Made by a program: the position numbers and the translations under genes. Shown piece after piece: positions 35,563 through 44,710 of a DNA stretch of 64,000 bases; within the stretch, counting starts at the first letter, position 1, and each line of letters opens with the position of its first letter. Under the pieces are notes generated by a model. That model was given only the letters and a program-made list of their open reading frames with translations. It made no database searches and was not told the origin of the DNA. Origin of the DNA: CAZSXU01 sp964610505 (GTDB lineage Bacteria; Arandabacterota; Arandabacteria; JAGLYR01); NCBI GenBank assembly GCA_964610505.1, contig CAZSXU010000013.1, positions 1 to 64,000 of the forward strand, read 5' to 3'.

Positions 35563-37029
35563 TTAATCCCGCGCGCTGTAGTTCGGCGCTTCCTTCGTGA
35601 CGATCACGCCGTGGGGGTGGCTCTCGACCAGCGCCGCCGAGGTGATTCGGACGAACCGGCTCCGCTTGCGAAGATCGACAATCCCCGAGGTCCCGCAGTA
35701 CCCCATTCCGGCCCGCAGACCGCCGACCAGCTGATGAATCGTGTCGCTGAGCCTCCCCCGATACGGAACTCTGCCCTCGATGCCCTCCGGCACCAGCTTC
35801 CCCTCGTCCGTGATGCGGTCCTGGAAGTAGCGATCCCGGCTCCCCCCCTGCATCGCCGTTACCGAACCCATTCCCCGGTAGACTTTGTAGCTTCGACCTT
35901 CCAGCAACACCGTTTCGCCCGGGCTCTCCTCGGTCCCGGCGAAGAGACTTCCCAGCATGACGGAGCTGGCCCCGGCGGCGATTGCCTTGGTGATATCTCC
36001 AGAGTACTTGACCCCCCCGTCGGCGATCACCGGCACGTCCTCTCGGTCCGCGATGCGCGCACTCTCGTAGATGGCCGTCACCTGGGGAACGCCGACCCCG
36101 GCGATCACCCGCGTCGTACAGATGGACCCGGGACCGAGGCCCACCTTCACGCCGTCCACGCCGGCCTCGATCATCGCCGCCGTTCCCTCCGGCGTGGCCA
36201 CGTTCCCGGCAATGAGTTCGGTTCCGGAGAGACGCCGTTTGATCTCGCCCACCGCTTGAATCACGTTTCGAGAGTGCCCGTGAGCGGTATCGATGACCAG
36301 CGCATCCGCGCCGGCCTGTACCAGGGCGGACGCGCGTTCCAGGTAGTCTCCGGACGCCCCGACGGCCGCGCCGACCCGCAGGCGCCCCATCCCGTCCTTG
36401 CATGCGTTCGGGTACCGCCTTTTCTTGCGGATGTCCTTGATGGTGATCAATCCCTTGAGACAACCGGACTCGTCGACGACGGGGAGTTTCTCGATGCGAT
36501 TTCGGTGGAGGACCCGTTCGGCGTCGTCGAGGGTCGTTCCCACGGGTACCGTTACGAGGGGGTCTTTGGTCATGACCTCGTGGACGGGTTGATCCGTCCG
36601 ATCGAGAAACCGCACATCCCGATTGGTCAGGATTCCCACCAGCCGCCTCTCCTGGGTAATCGGAACTCCAGAGATGCGGAACTTCTCCATCAACGCCAGC
36701 GCGTCCGCCACCGGCCGATCGGGAGACAGGGTGATGGGATCAACGATCATCCCGCTCTCGGACCGCTTCACCTTGTCGATCTCCTGGACCTGCAGGTCGA
36801 TGGCCATGTTCTTGTGAATAATCCCGATTCCGCCCTCCTGTGCCAGGGCGATGGCCAACCGGGCCTCGGTCACCGTATCCATGGCGGAGCTGACCAGCGG
36901 AATGTTAAGCGTGATGTTTCGCGTCAGCCGCGTCGTCACGTCGACGTCGGACGGGATGACGTGCGACTCTCCGGGAACGAGCAACACGTCATCGAAGGTA
37001 TACCCGGTGAGCCAAATCTTCTCTTCCAC
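35563..37029 (-). CDS. guaB: Inosine-5'-monophosphate dehydrogenase
   Basis: 488 residues from the GTG at 37029, chosen because AAGGAGG stands five bases upstream and the protein then begins like other GuaB (KIWLTGYTFDDVLLVPGES). GuaB oxidises IMP to XMP with NAD, the first committed step to GMP. Order: start of the barrel, two CBS domains at about 90-205 (MIVDPITLSPDRPVADALAL, LVTVPVGTTLDDAERVLHRN), then the rest of the barrel with GVGPGSICTTRVIAGVG (catalytic Cys) and the flap region. Length is standard. It is the second gene after the exported PCMT, with 26 bases between, a pairing with no obvious pathway link. Confidence 0.97.
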   Translation of the reverse strand: MEEKIWLTGYTFDDVLLVPGESHVIPSDVDVTTRLTRNITLNIPLVSSAMDTVTEARLAIALAQEGGIGIIHKNMAIDLQVQEIDKVKRSESGMIVDPITLSPDRPVADALALMEKFRISGVPITQERRLVGILTNRDVRFLDRTDQPVHEVMTKDPLVTVPVGTTLDDAERVLHRNRIEKLPVVDESGCLKGLITIKDIRKKRRYPNACKDGMGRLRVGAAVGASGDYLERASALVQAGADALVIDTAHGHSRNVIQAVGEIKRRLSGTELIAGNVATPEGTAAMIEAGVDGVKVGLGPGSICTTRVIAGVGVPQVTAIYESARIADREDVPVIADGGVKYSGDITKAIAAGASSVMLGSLFAGTEESPGETVLLEGRSYKVYRGMGSVTAMQGGSRDRYFQDRITDEGKLVPEGIEGRVPYRGRLSDTIHQLVGGLRAGMGYCGTSGIVDLRKRSRFVRITSAALVESHPHGVIVTKEAPNYSARD

Positions 37030-37055
37030 CTTCGCCTCCTTGCTTGAACGCACCT

Positions 37056-37811
37056 TCAATCGCCGCCGTGCGAGCCCGTCAAGGGCACGAAGCGAACAGG
37101 GAGAATGGACGTCTTGCGGATGTCCCCGCCGGTCTTCTCCACGAGGACCAGTTCCTGAAACCAGGGATCTCCATAGGGAATCACCATCCGTCCCCCCTCG
37201 GCGAGCTGTTCGATGAGCGGCGCCGGGATATCTCTGGGCGCGCAGGTCACGATGATTCCATCAAACGGCGCCGCCTCCGGCCAGCCCCCGTACCCGTCCC
37301 CGATTCGAACCCGAACACGGTCGTACCCCAGTTCGACCAGTGTTCGCTCGGCTCGCCGCCCCAGCGGCTCGATGATCTCGATGGTGTAAACGCTGTCGAT
37401 GATCTCGGCCAGAATCGCCGCCTGATAACCGGAACCCGTGCCGATTTCCAGCACCCGATCCGACTCGTTCAGATCCAGCAGAGAGGTCATGATGGCCACA
37501 ATATAGGGCTGTGAGATCGTCTGGTCATGCCCGATGGGAAGCGGGGAGTCGCGGTAGGCCTGCGACCGTACCTCTTCGGGGACAAAAAGATGTCGAGGGA
37601 CCGTTTCGAGGGCGGCCAGGACCCGTGGATCGTCGATTCCGCGGGCCTCGATTTGCTCGCGAACCATCGCAACTCGTTTGGACGCAACTGCTTGGCCGAT
37701 ATGTTGCTCCGGAATGTCCGAATTCCGGGCGCCCTCTCTCGTCCCCTCCGCGCATCCCGCGAGGGCGGCCAGAGCCGCTGCAATACAGAAGAAAAGACCT
37801 CGACCAGGCAT
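37056..37811 (-). CDS. pcm: Exported (lipoprotein) protein-L-isoaspartate O-methyltransferase
   Basis: 251 residues. PCMT methylates L-isoaspartyl residues in damaged proteins to start their repair. The family core is clear: MVREQIEARGIDDPRVLAAL, FVPEEVRSQAYRDSPLPIGH, QTISQPYIVAIMTSLL and SAM motif I VLEIGTGSGYQAAILAE, then GDGYGGWPEAAPFDGIIVT. Unlike cytosolic Pcm, this protein begins with a lipoprotein signal (CIAAALAALAGC, lipobox LAGC with Cys20) and a linker, so it should act in the periplasm, where SAM supply is unexplained. Upstream of guaB in the same direction. Confidence 0.9.
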   Translation of the reverse strand: MPGRGLFFCIAAALAALAGCAEGTREGARNSDIPEQHIGQAVASKRVAMVREQIEARGIDDPRVLAALETVPRHLFVPEEVRSQAYRDSPLPIGHDQTISQPYIVAIMTSLLDLNESDRVLEIGTGSGYQAAILAEIIDSVYTIEIIEPLGRRAERTLVELGYDRVRVRIGDGYGGWPEAAPFDGIIVTCAPRDIPAPLIEQLAEGGRMVIPYGDPWFQELVLVEKTGGDIRKTSILPVRFVPLTGSHGGD

Positions 37812-38006
37812 GCCCTATCTCCCCGCGGCCGTCCAAACCGGTAAGAAGGAAACGTGAATGCGCGGTGGGACAGAATGTCGCGCCCCGACCCGCCCTTCCG
37901 CCTTCGCGAGTATCACCAAACTCCGTTCGTGTCAAGGGGCTTCGGCGATGACCCGGACCCGGAACCCTACCGCGCCCGCCCCAGATTGAGGGCCGCCAAA
38001 GAGTGG

Positions 38007-38035
38007 TTGACAGTCCGATTGCGCGGTGGTAGAGT
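38007..38035 (+). promoter_or_regulatory. Promoter for the LVIVD/FlgD-tailed protein
   Basis: TTGACA at 38007-38012, exactly 17 bases, TAGAGT at 38030-38035. The leader is about 60 bases. Confidence 0.6.
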
Positions 38036-38101
38036 CGGTGATCCATGCTGCCTGAAGGGTAGCAAGCGCATGTAGGTCGGGTTGAAAGGAGGACCAGAGG
38101 A

Positions 38102-40714
38102 ATGCCGGGGAAACTGTTTTCCCATATCGTTGTCCTATGCCTGGGAGCGGCGGTCTTGATCGGGTTTTTGGTCCCCGGTGTCGGCAACGCAAGGCCCGCG
38201 TCCGGGCTGTCCGGAACGGGCGATCTCTCCAACGGCACCGTCCCTTCCTGGTGTCACCACAATCTGCAATTGCTTTCGGTGCCGACTTTCTGGACCGGAT
38301 ATCGGGACGTGAACATCCTCAAGCGCCGGTTCACCCCGGGAGCCGCGGTGGAGCAATACCGGGCTTTCGTTGCCGATCGGAACATGTACGTGTTCTCATC
38401 CGCCGTCGACGAACCCCTGAGCGCGTTCAGCACGGAGGATGGGTATTGCTCGCTGGAATCCGGAAATCCCCGGAAATCGGCCGTTTCGATATACGAGCGC
38501 GCCTCCTCATACGAGACTCTCGTCTGGTGCTTGATGCCCAACGGGCTGGTTCAGGCCATCAGGGCCAACGATCCTGCAGGGCCGACCGAGAGTGGCGAGA
38601 TCATGGTGGAAGACACGGTCCAGGATCTGTTCGTCCAGTACCGTAACCGCCGCTACACGCTCTTCACGGTACACGGGACGGACAGCGTCCGCGTGTACCG
38701 GGTGCCGCACAACAACTGGATCTCTTTGGAACGGCGCGGCGCCGTCGACACTCCCGGTGACGCAACGGCCGTCGCTCACCAGGACTCGATGCTCTACATC
38801 GCCGACGGGATCGAGGGCATCCAGGTGGTCGATGTGACGGACGTCGATTCGTTGTTCATCGCGGGTCACTACGCAACGGCGGGTCCCGCCAAGGAGATCG
38901 CCGTTGCGGACACACTGCTTTTCGTGGCGGAATGGGACGAAGGAGTTGAGATTCTGAACATTGCGTCCGTGGATTCCATCTTCCCGATCGCGCCGATCAT
39001 CGACACCCCGGGCCGCGCCCATGACGTCGCCGTGCAAGATTCCCTTCTCTTTGTCGCCGACTGGGATGGCGGCCTCCGGGTGTACAATTTCGCCCGCCCG
39101 GACAGCATCTACCTCTATGGATTCTACGGAATCGGAGGCCAGTACCACTCGGTCGCCGTATCCGATTCCATCGTTGTCGCCGGGGACCACGCCCAGTTCC
39201 AGATCCTGCGCGCAGGAGAGGACCGGGTGCCTCCGGAGATTACCACAACGGTCACACAGACCCCGTATTTCAGAAGCTACCTGAGGGCGTATGTGCTCAC
39301 CGACGAATGCCTGGAAGATCCCCCCGTGGCCCGGCAGCTGATCCTGCCGCGCCAGGCAACGATCGAGGACTTTGAAGGATACGCCGACAGCGACACACTG
39401 AGAGGGCTTTGGACGGTGGGCGATGCCGGGGATACCGTGTCGCTCTCGACCACCGCCTTCGAAGGATCGCAGGCGGCACAGTTTCATTTCTCCCTATCCG
39501 GGAACGAGACCCGGTTGTTGCACCACGATTTTGGCGTGGCCGAGGACTGGCGCCTGTTCGACCGCTTGGCCTTCCATTTCAAGACCGACGGTGACACGAT
39601 CATGGGTGAACTCAGCGTCAAGGTCTTCACCGTCGACGGCGACAGCCTCGTGGGAGAGCAGATGGTGAGTCTCTCCGACTGGCAGGAATACATGCTGGAC
39701 CTGTCCGCGCTGGATCCGCGCAATGGAGTCAGCGGAGTCCAGCTGGGCGTCTCCTCGGTGCGTCCGGACAGCACCGTGACCGGTAGATTGCTCGTGGACC
39801 ATTTCCTCCTGAAGAGAATCGATCTTGGCGAGACGACGAAGACCGCCGGAGCCATGTTCCTTGGAGACACGCTCGATGTGGAACTCGAGGCTGTGAGCGA
39901 CGAGAGGCACCTCTATTACGGCGACTTCGAGCTGGTTGACTCCGATACTGGCATGACCAATGCTCTTCTCGTCACGGCAACGGACTTGTCGGGCAACGTG
40001 TCTACGTTGCAGAAGGAATTCCGGGCCCAGCTGGTGATGCCCGATGAGGGGGGGATCCTTCGAAGCCCCGATTCCAGACTTTCCCTCACGGTACCGCCGG
40101 CAGCGACAAGGATGGAGGCGTTCTTTTTCATCCTTCCCCAAGAATCCGGAAGTCTGTCTTCGCTTCCCGAGGGCGCGCGCCTCGCGAGTCGACCTTATGA
40201 AGTGGGGCTGTCCGGTGACGACCTGTACTGTGACGTGGAACTGACGTTCCGCCTGGATCAGGTCTCATTCGACGGAATCGATCCGGAAGAGTTGGGCGCA
40301 TACCGACAGGACGGCAACGGGTGGCAGTTTATCGGAGGCCGGTACGATGCGGAGGAGAGATCCTTCCGGGTATCCGGGATGGATCTGGGAACCGTGGCGC
40401 TCCTGGCCAATCCGAACCCGCCGGTTCGGGACGGATCCGATCCGGTCGCCTTCCGCTGCTACCCGAATCCCTTCAATCCGAACACGACGATTTCGTTTGC
40501 CTGCCCGGCGCGTACGCACGTGTCTCTCAACATCTACGATGTCGTCGGGCGGCTGGTCGCAACGCTCGTGGATGATGTCCGGGCCCCCGGTCCCCATTTC
40601 GTGACATGGAACGGCCTTTCCGACAGACCGAGTCCTGTCATTTCGGGCATCTACTTCGCCCGATTGGAGGTCGGCGGAGAAATTCAGACCATCAAGCTCG
40701 TGCTTATTCGATAG
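38102..40714 (+). CDS. Secreted LVIVD-repeat protein with jelly-roll and FlgD-type tail
   Basis: 870 residues. A signal peptide covers about 1-30 (VVLCLGAAVLIGFLVPGVGNA). Residues 205-370 are LVIVD-type propeller repeats (VDTPGDATAVAHQDSMLYIA, GHYATAGPAKEIAVADTLLF, DTPGRAHDVAVQDSLLFVAD). Residues 420-580 look like a carbohydrate-binding-type jelly roll (EGSQAAQFHFSLSGNETRLL, MLDLSALDPRNGVSGVQLG). The last 80 residues are a FlgD-type sorting domain (YPNPFNPNTTISFACP ... IKLVLIR). It is secreted, probably surface-bound; ligand unknown. The TPR lipoprotein gene follows 31 bases later in the same transcript. Confidence 0.85.
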   Translation: MPGKLFSHIVVLCLGAAVLIGFLVPGVGNARPASGLSGTGDLSNGTVPSWCHHNLQLLSVPTFWTGYRDVNILKRRFTPGAAVEQYRAFVADRNMYVFSSAVDEPLSAFSTEDGYCSLESGNPRKSAVSIYERASSYETLVWCLMPNGLVQAIRANDPAGPTESGEIMVEDTVQDLFVQYRNRRYTLFTVHGTDSVRVYRVPHNNWISLERRGAVDTPGDATAVAHQDSMLYIADGIEGIQVVDVTDVDSLFIAGHYATAGPAKEIAVADTLLFVAEWDEGVEILNIASVDSIFPIAPIIDTPGRAHDVAVQDSLLFVADWDGGLRVYNFARPDSIYLYGFYGIGGQYHSVAVSDSIVVAGDHAQFQILRAGEDRVPPEITTTVTQTPYFRSYLRAYVLTDECLEDPPVARQLILPRQATIEDFEGYADSDTLRGLWTVGDAGDTVSLSTTAFEGSQAAQFHFSLSGNETRLLHHDFGVAEDWRLFDRLAFHFKTDGDTIMGELSVKVFTVDGDSLVGEQMVSLSDWQEYMLDLSALDPRNGVSGVQLGVSSVRPDSTVTGRLLVDHFLLKRIDLGETTKTAGAMFLGDTLDVELEAVSDERHLYYGDFELVDSDTGMTNALLVTATDLSGNVSTLQKEFRAQLVMPDEGGILRSPDSRLSLTVPPAATRMEAFFFILPQESGSLSSLPEGARLASRPYEVGLSGDDLYCDVELTFRLDQVSFDGIDPEELGAYRQDGNGWQFIGGRYDAEERSFRVSGMDLGTVALLANPNPPVRDGSDPVAFRCYPNPFNPNTTISFACPARTHVSLNIYDVVGRLVATLVDDVRAPGPHFVTWNGLSDRPSPVISGIYFARLEVGGEIQTIKLVLIR

Positions 40715-40745
40715 GGGAGAAATGCTTCGAGGAGGGTACCACGCG

Positions 40746-41351
40746 ATGTGTTCCGAGAGATACCGCCGGATGCTTGGCATCGTCGTTACCGCGCTGCTGA
40801 CCGTTTCACTCTCTGTCGGCTGCGGGGACGAAGACGAGGGAGGGCTTCCGACCGAGGAGGTTGCCGCCGGATGGAGCCGATTCCAGAACGAGCAGTTCAC
40901 GGACGCCATCCAGAGCTTCCAAGAAGCCGCCTCCAAAGCTCCGGGCTGGGGAGAGCCCTACAACGGATTGGGCTGGTGCTATGCGGCGCTCGACAGTCTT
41001 GACCGAGCCGAAGAGAACTTCGAGCTGGCCGTGGCCAAAGGCCCCAACCTTACCGATGCGTGGGCCGGACTGGCACTGGTGAAGCTCGCCCTGGAGGAAT
41101 TCCTGGAAGGCGGAAACGCCGCAAGGAAAGCCATTGAGCTGGGGCAGGACAAGTACGTGTTCCGATATGACGATCGGGTCAACGCCAAGTCGCTGAGAAT
41201 CGCTTACGCGGAGTGTGCCTTCTATTACGGCGACTACACAACCGCCGAAGAGCAGGTCGAGCTCGTGAGTCTGGATTCACTTCTGGACCCGTCGGATCCC
41301 GACTACGTGGTGAAGCTGCTGGAAGCCATCGGCCGGCTCAGCCGGCAGTAG
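40746..41351 (+). CDS. TPR-repeat lipoprotein
   Basis: 201 residues from the ATG at 40746 (GAGGAGGG nine bases upstream). A lipoprotein signal ends at Cys26 (LTVSLSVGC), followed by an acidic linker DEDEGG. At least two or three tetratricopeptide repeats follow (GWSRFQNEQFTDAIQSFQEA, GLGWCYAALDSLDRAEENFE, GLALVKLALEEFLEGGNAAR), which mediate protein-protein contacts. No enzyme motif. It is the second gene after the LVIVD/FlgD-tailed protein and before a terminator, so it may help that protein's assembly or surface delivery; this is inference from position. Confidence 0.8.
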   Translation: MCSERYRRMLGIVVTALLTVSLSVGCGDEDEGGLPTEEVAAGWSRFQNEQFTDAIQSFQEAASKAPGWGEPYNGLGWCYAALDSLDRAEENFELAVAKGPNLTDAWAGLALVKLALEEFLEGGNAARKAIELGQDKYVFRYDDRVNAKSLRIAYAECAFYYGDYTTAEEQVELVSLDSLLDPSDPDYVVKLLEAIGRLSRQ

Positions 41352-41403
41352 ATCGTCGCCCCCCCGGGGGGGGCGGTGCGAATCGAGCTATTGACATCAG
41401 CGA

Positions 41404-41429
41404 GGGGAGTCCCACGGGACTCCCCTTTT
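41404..41429 (+). terminator. Terminator of the LVIVD-TPR operon
   Basis: GGGGAGTCC-CACG-GGACTCCCC followed by TTTT, 52 bases after the stop. Confidence 0.85.
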
Positions 41430-41438
41430 CCATCTGTT

Positions 41439-42374
41439 TCAGGACTGGACGCTCGAATCCGACTCCACGGTCTTCGTTCCTGGCCGTTCGGCCGCGTGCT
41501 CTCTCCCTTTCGCTCCCCATGCCAGCTCCGAGAGCAATTCCGCCAGCGTGACCAGATCCAGCACGTTGTGGTGAAAGACATCCTTCATGGCGTGGGAGTA
41601 GCCCCGTTTCACGAACTCGTGGTAAACGGCCGGGATCTCGGATCCCGGGATGTCTCCGAAGCGGCGCCGGCCACAGAGGTGCCACTCAAGAGTGATCAGC
41701 CGGCAGTTGGGGAACTCGTGCCGCCACCGGCGCCTGGCCGGATGGAGAAGGTCCAGATGATGCGGGGGCGTATCGAAGCGCAACCCGTGATAGCAGAAGC
41801 GGTCTCGGAGAAAGGGAACGTCGTAGGATTTGCCGTTGAAGGTAATCAGGATCTCGTATCTCCCCAGAACGTCCGAGACCTGATGGAGGACGCTCTTTTC
41901 CTGCGAGTAGTCCTTCGCGAAAAACTGCCGGACGGAGAGCCGGCCGTCCTCGACCGTCAAGGTCCCGGCAAGGAACAGCGGACTGGACGCGAATCCGGTC
42001 GTTTCCAGATCCAGGAAGACGGCCCTCTCCAATCCCCGAGAAGCGAGGATCTCCACATCGGGATCCGTCCCGCCCTCACTCGACAGCACCACACGCAGGG
42101 CGGAGAGTTTGCGGAAGGTATCTTGAAAACCGGCGGCCTCGGGGGTGATCATGAGAGATCTCACGAGCGACGGGCCGTGCGGCGTAGAGACGGCATCGCA
42201 CGGGGGAAGAACGTCCCCGGCACCCGCCGTTCCCGGACAGGGAAACCCGTCCCGCGCAGGTCGGGCAGCTTCGGGATAGGGAAACCTGCCCCGCGCACGT
42301 CGGGCAGCTTCGGCCAGCTTCTCTCGAAAGTCCTCCGGAAGCTCGGTCCACAATCCCCCGCCCAATGAACTCAC
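41439..42374 (-). CDS. mrfB: MrfB/YprB-type RNase H-fold exonuclease
   Basis: 311 residues from the GTG at 42374, which overlaps the mrfA stop as GTGA and has GGAGGG upstream. The nuclease domain carries the DEDD-type first motif VFLDLETTGF, then ILITFNGKSYDVPFLRDRF, HHLDLLHPARRRW and HNVLDLVTLAELL, the pattern of YprB. In Bacillus subtilis MrfB works with the MrfA helicase as a metal-dependent exonuclease in repair of mitomycin C lesions. Partnership with MrfA is supported by the overlap. The N-terminal 100 residues are poorly ordered and include a 13-residue duplication (EAARRARGRFPYP, then EAARPARDGFPCP). It is the last gene of the SOS operon. Confidence 0.85.
   Translation of the reverse strand: MSSLGGGLWTELPEDFREKLAEAARRARGRFPYPEAARPARDGFPCPGTAGAGDVLPPCDAVSTPHGPSLVRSLMITPEAAGFQDTFRKLSALRVVLSSEGGTDPDVEILASRGLERAVFLDLETTGFASSPLFLAGTLTVEDGRLSVRQFFAKDYSQEKSVLHQVSDVLGRYEILITFNGKSYDVPFLRDRFCYHGLRFDTPPHHLDLLHPARRRWRHEFPNCRLITLEWHLCGRRRFGDIPGSEIPAVYHEFVKRGYSHAMKDVFHHNVLDLVTLAELLSELAWGAKGREHAAERPGTKTVESDSSVQS
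42240..42317 (-). repeat. 39-bp tandem duplication inside mrfB
   Basis: Two diverged 39-base copies begin near 42240 and 42279 (GGGAAACC... and CGGGCAGCTTCGG in both). The period is a multiple of three, so each copy adds 13 residues in frame in the linker before the nuclease domain. Confidence 0.75.
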
Positions 42375-44710
42375 CCTTCCATCCCTCCTGCGATTCGGCG
42401 CAGAATAAACCGCGCCGTTTCCTTGTCGGGGATCGGCCATCCCGAGATCACGTCCGGATCCTGGTGCTGCGCCGGAATCAGAATCGGAAGCCCGACACAG
42501 GACGGACATCCCGACTCGCATTCGCATCCTTCGAGGAACTCCCGGGCCGCCCGGAGGAGTTCTTCCAGATCCTCGTAGGCGCGCGCCGCAAATCCCAGTC
42601 CACCCTCAAAGCGATCATAGAGAAAGACGGCCGGCTTTCCGGTCTGCGACGCGTTGACCACCCCTCCCACGTCTCTCCGGTCGCACATCGCATAGAGCGG
42701 GAGAATGCTGATCAGGAGATTCCGTATCCCGACCAGACCTTCCACCGGATTTCGACCCTCTCGGCGGACGGCCGCCGCGACTTCATCGGACAGACAGAAC
42801 CAGGAAGCGATGGTTTCCAGGTGCTGCGGAGGCAGATCCAGATTGGCGTAGCCGATGGAATCCATTCCGTAGAACTGGATTTTCTTGAAGGCCACCGTAG
42901 CCCATGTGACCATTGCCTCTCCCATGAACGCGTGTCCGAACTCCGTCGACCGATCCTTCCGTTGTTTCGTTACGCGCACGCTCGATTCCAGCACGGGCTG
43001 AGTGTAGTAATCCACCTCCCGCTTCTCCACGACGGCGATCTTCTGATCCAGGTCCAGATCCCGAACCAGATACGTCTCGCCGTCGTGGAGATAGACCGCC
43101 TCCGGATAGACCAGTTCGGGAGCGCTGATGGCGTCCACGTTTCCGATGACACGGACCCCGTCCTGGGCATCGAGAATCGTGAACGTGTTATCGGAGATCG
43201 TTCGGAGGTTGGTGCCGGCCGCCGGGAAATCAGGCGAGGCCCAGTACCCATGGCCGTCGATCTCCTTGATCTTGTCCGCGCCCTGAAGGGCCTCGGCCAC
43301 GAGGCGGGTCAGAGAGCCGAACGTGCGGGAATCTTCGTCGGTCAGAGGAATCTCGAAGGCAGCGCACGCGAGGTGGTTGCTGAGAATGTAGGGATTCTCG
43401 GGATCGATGACGGCCGACTCGGGAGACTGACCAAAGAAGTACTGCGGATGGCGAACCAGGTACTGGTCGATGGGGTCGTTGTAGGCGATAAGGACCGCCA
43501 GGGCATCCGCCGTGGCGCGGCCGGCACGGCCCGCCTGCTGCCAGGTGCTGGCAACGGTCCCGGGAAACCCGATGATGAGACTGGCGTCCAGGCTTCCCAC
43601 ATCGATCCCCAGTTCCAGAGCGTTCGTGGACGAAACTCCCATCAGATCTCCCGAGAAGAGAGCCTTCTCGATGTTTCTTCTCTCGCCGGGGAGATAACCG
43701 CCGCGGTAGGCCCGGAGTTTGCCCGCCAGCTCGGGCCTGTGCCGTTGGAGAGACTCCCGCGCGTAGCGGAGAACCAGCTCGGCAACGACCCTCGCCCTGG
43801 CAAAGGCAATGGTCTGGATTCCTCGCTCTACGAGACCGACCAGAAGCTCGTGCGCCTCGACGTTGGACGAGCGTCTGACCATCTTGGATTCGTCGAGGGT
43901 GGGAGGATTCCAGAGGACGAAGGTTTTGCGCCCGCAAGGAGAGCCGTCCCGGTCGATCAGCGTCACCGGAAGACCGGTCAGCCTCTCCGCGTGCTCCTGA
44001 GGATTCGCAATCGTCGCCGAAGAGAGGATGAACCCGGGTTCACCGCCGTGTCGAGCGACCACCCGCCTCAACCGCCTCAGGACGTTGGCCACGTTGGACC
44101 CGAAGATCCCCCGGTAGGTGTGGATCTCGTCGACCACAACGAATCGAAGGTTGGAAAAAAAACGGGACCACTTGGCGTGCCGTGGAAGAACCCCCGCGTG
44201 CAGCATGTCGGGGTTGGTGAGAATCAGGTTTCCCCGATCCCGGAGCTTCCGCCGGGCGTGGGGCGGCGTGTCCCCGTCATAGGTTCCCATCCTCAACCGT
44301 TCTTTGAGGTCCCGATCAAAGGATGCGAGACGCTCCAGCGCCCGGAGCTGATCCTGGGCCAGCGCTTTCGTCGGATACAGATAGATGGCGGTCGCTTCAG
44401 GATCTTCCAGGAGAACCTCAAGGACGGGGAGGTTGTAGCAGAGAGTCTTGCCCGAGGCCGTAGAAGTGACGACGGCGACATTCTCGCCGCGCCGCGCCGC
44501 ATTCACCGACTCGGCCTGATGGGAGTAGAGAGATTCGATACCCGCGCGGGCAAGCGCCTGATGCAGTCGCGGGTCGAGGGGATTCTGGGGACGCGCGAAC
44601 CGGGCTTCCCTGCCGGGAATTCGCTCCACGTGGGCAATTCGATCCCGGAAATGGGGTTGTGCGAGGAACTCTTCGATGAGAGGTCCGAGAATATCCATTT
44701 GCGTTTTCAT
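42371..44710 (-). CDS. mrfA: MrfA/YprA-type DEAD/H-box DNA helicase
   Basis: 779 residues from the ATG at 44710, which overlaps the dinB stop as ATGA (an ATG six bases upstream is possible). Domain 1 has the Q-like SLYSHQAESVN, Walker A TSTASGKTLCYNLPVL, TNPDMLHAGVLPRH and Walker B DEIHTYRGIFG. Domain 2 has VSSTNALELGIDVGSLDAS and QQAGRAGRA. The C-terminal region has the DUF1998/MZB-type cysteine cluster CECESGCPSCVG, a zinc site in MrfA. In B. subtilis MrfA is a 3'-5' helicase acting with MrfB on mitomycin C damage. Length matches YprA (about 750). It lies in the same operon as lexA and dinB. Confidence 0.92.
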   Translation of the reverse strand: MKTQMDILGPLIEEFLAQPHFRDRIAHVERIPGREARFARPQNPLDPRLHQALARAGIESLYSHQAESVNAARRGENVAVVTSTASGKTLCYNLPVLEVLLEDPEATAIYLYPTKALAQDQLRALERLASFDRDLKERLRMGTYDGDTPPHARRKLRDRGNLILTNPDMLHAGVLPRHAKWSRFFSNLRFVVVDEIHTYRGIFGSNVANVLRRLRRVVARHGGEPGFILSSATIANPQEHAERLTGLPVTLIDRDGSPCGRKTFVLWNPPTLDESKMVRRSSNVEAHELLVGLVERGIQTIAFARARVVAELVLRYARESLQRHRPELAGKLRAYRGGYLPGERRNIEKALFSGDLMGVSSTNALELGIDVGSLDASLIIGFPGTVASTWQQAGRAGRATADALAVLIAYNDPIDQYLVRHPQYFFGQSPESAVIDPENPYILSNHLACAAFEIPLTDEDSRTFGSLTRLVAEALQGADKIKEIDGHGYWASPDFPAAGTNLRTISDNTFTILDAQDGVRVIGNVDAISAPELVYPEAVYLHDGETYLVRDLDLDQKIAVVEKREVDYYTQPVLESSVRVTKQRKDRSTEFGHAFMGEAMVTWATVAFKKIQFYGMDSIGYANLDLPPQHLETIASWFCLSDEVAAAVRREGRNPVEGLVGIRNLLISILPLYAMCDRRDVGGVVNASQTGKPAVFLYDRFEGGLGFAARAYEDLEELLRAAREFLEGCECESGCPSCVGLPILIPAQHQDPDVISGWPIPDKETARFILRRIAGGMEG

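Noticed and set aside
35251..37047. Long plus-strand open frame opposite guaB
   Set aside because: Antisense shadow; composition is Arg/Pro/His-rich without domain, and guaB is certain.
41361..41378. CCCCCCCGGGGGGGG palindrome as a terminator
   Set aside because: It has no loop and no T run; the true terminator is the hairpin at 41404-41429.
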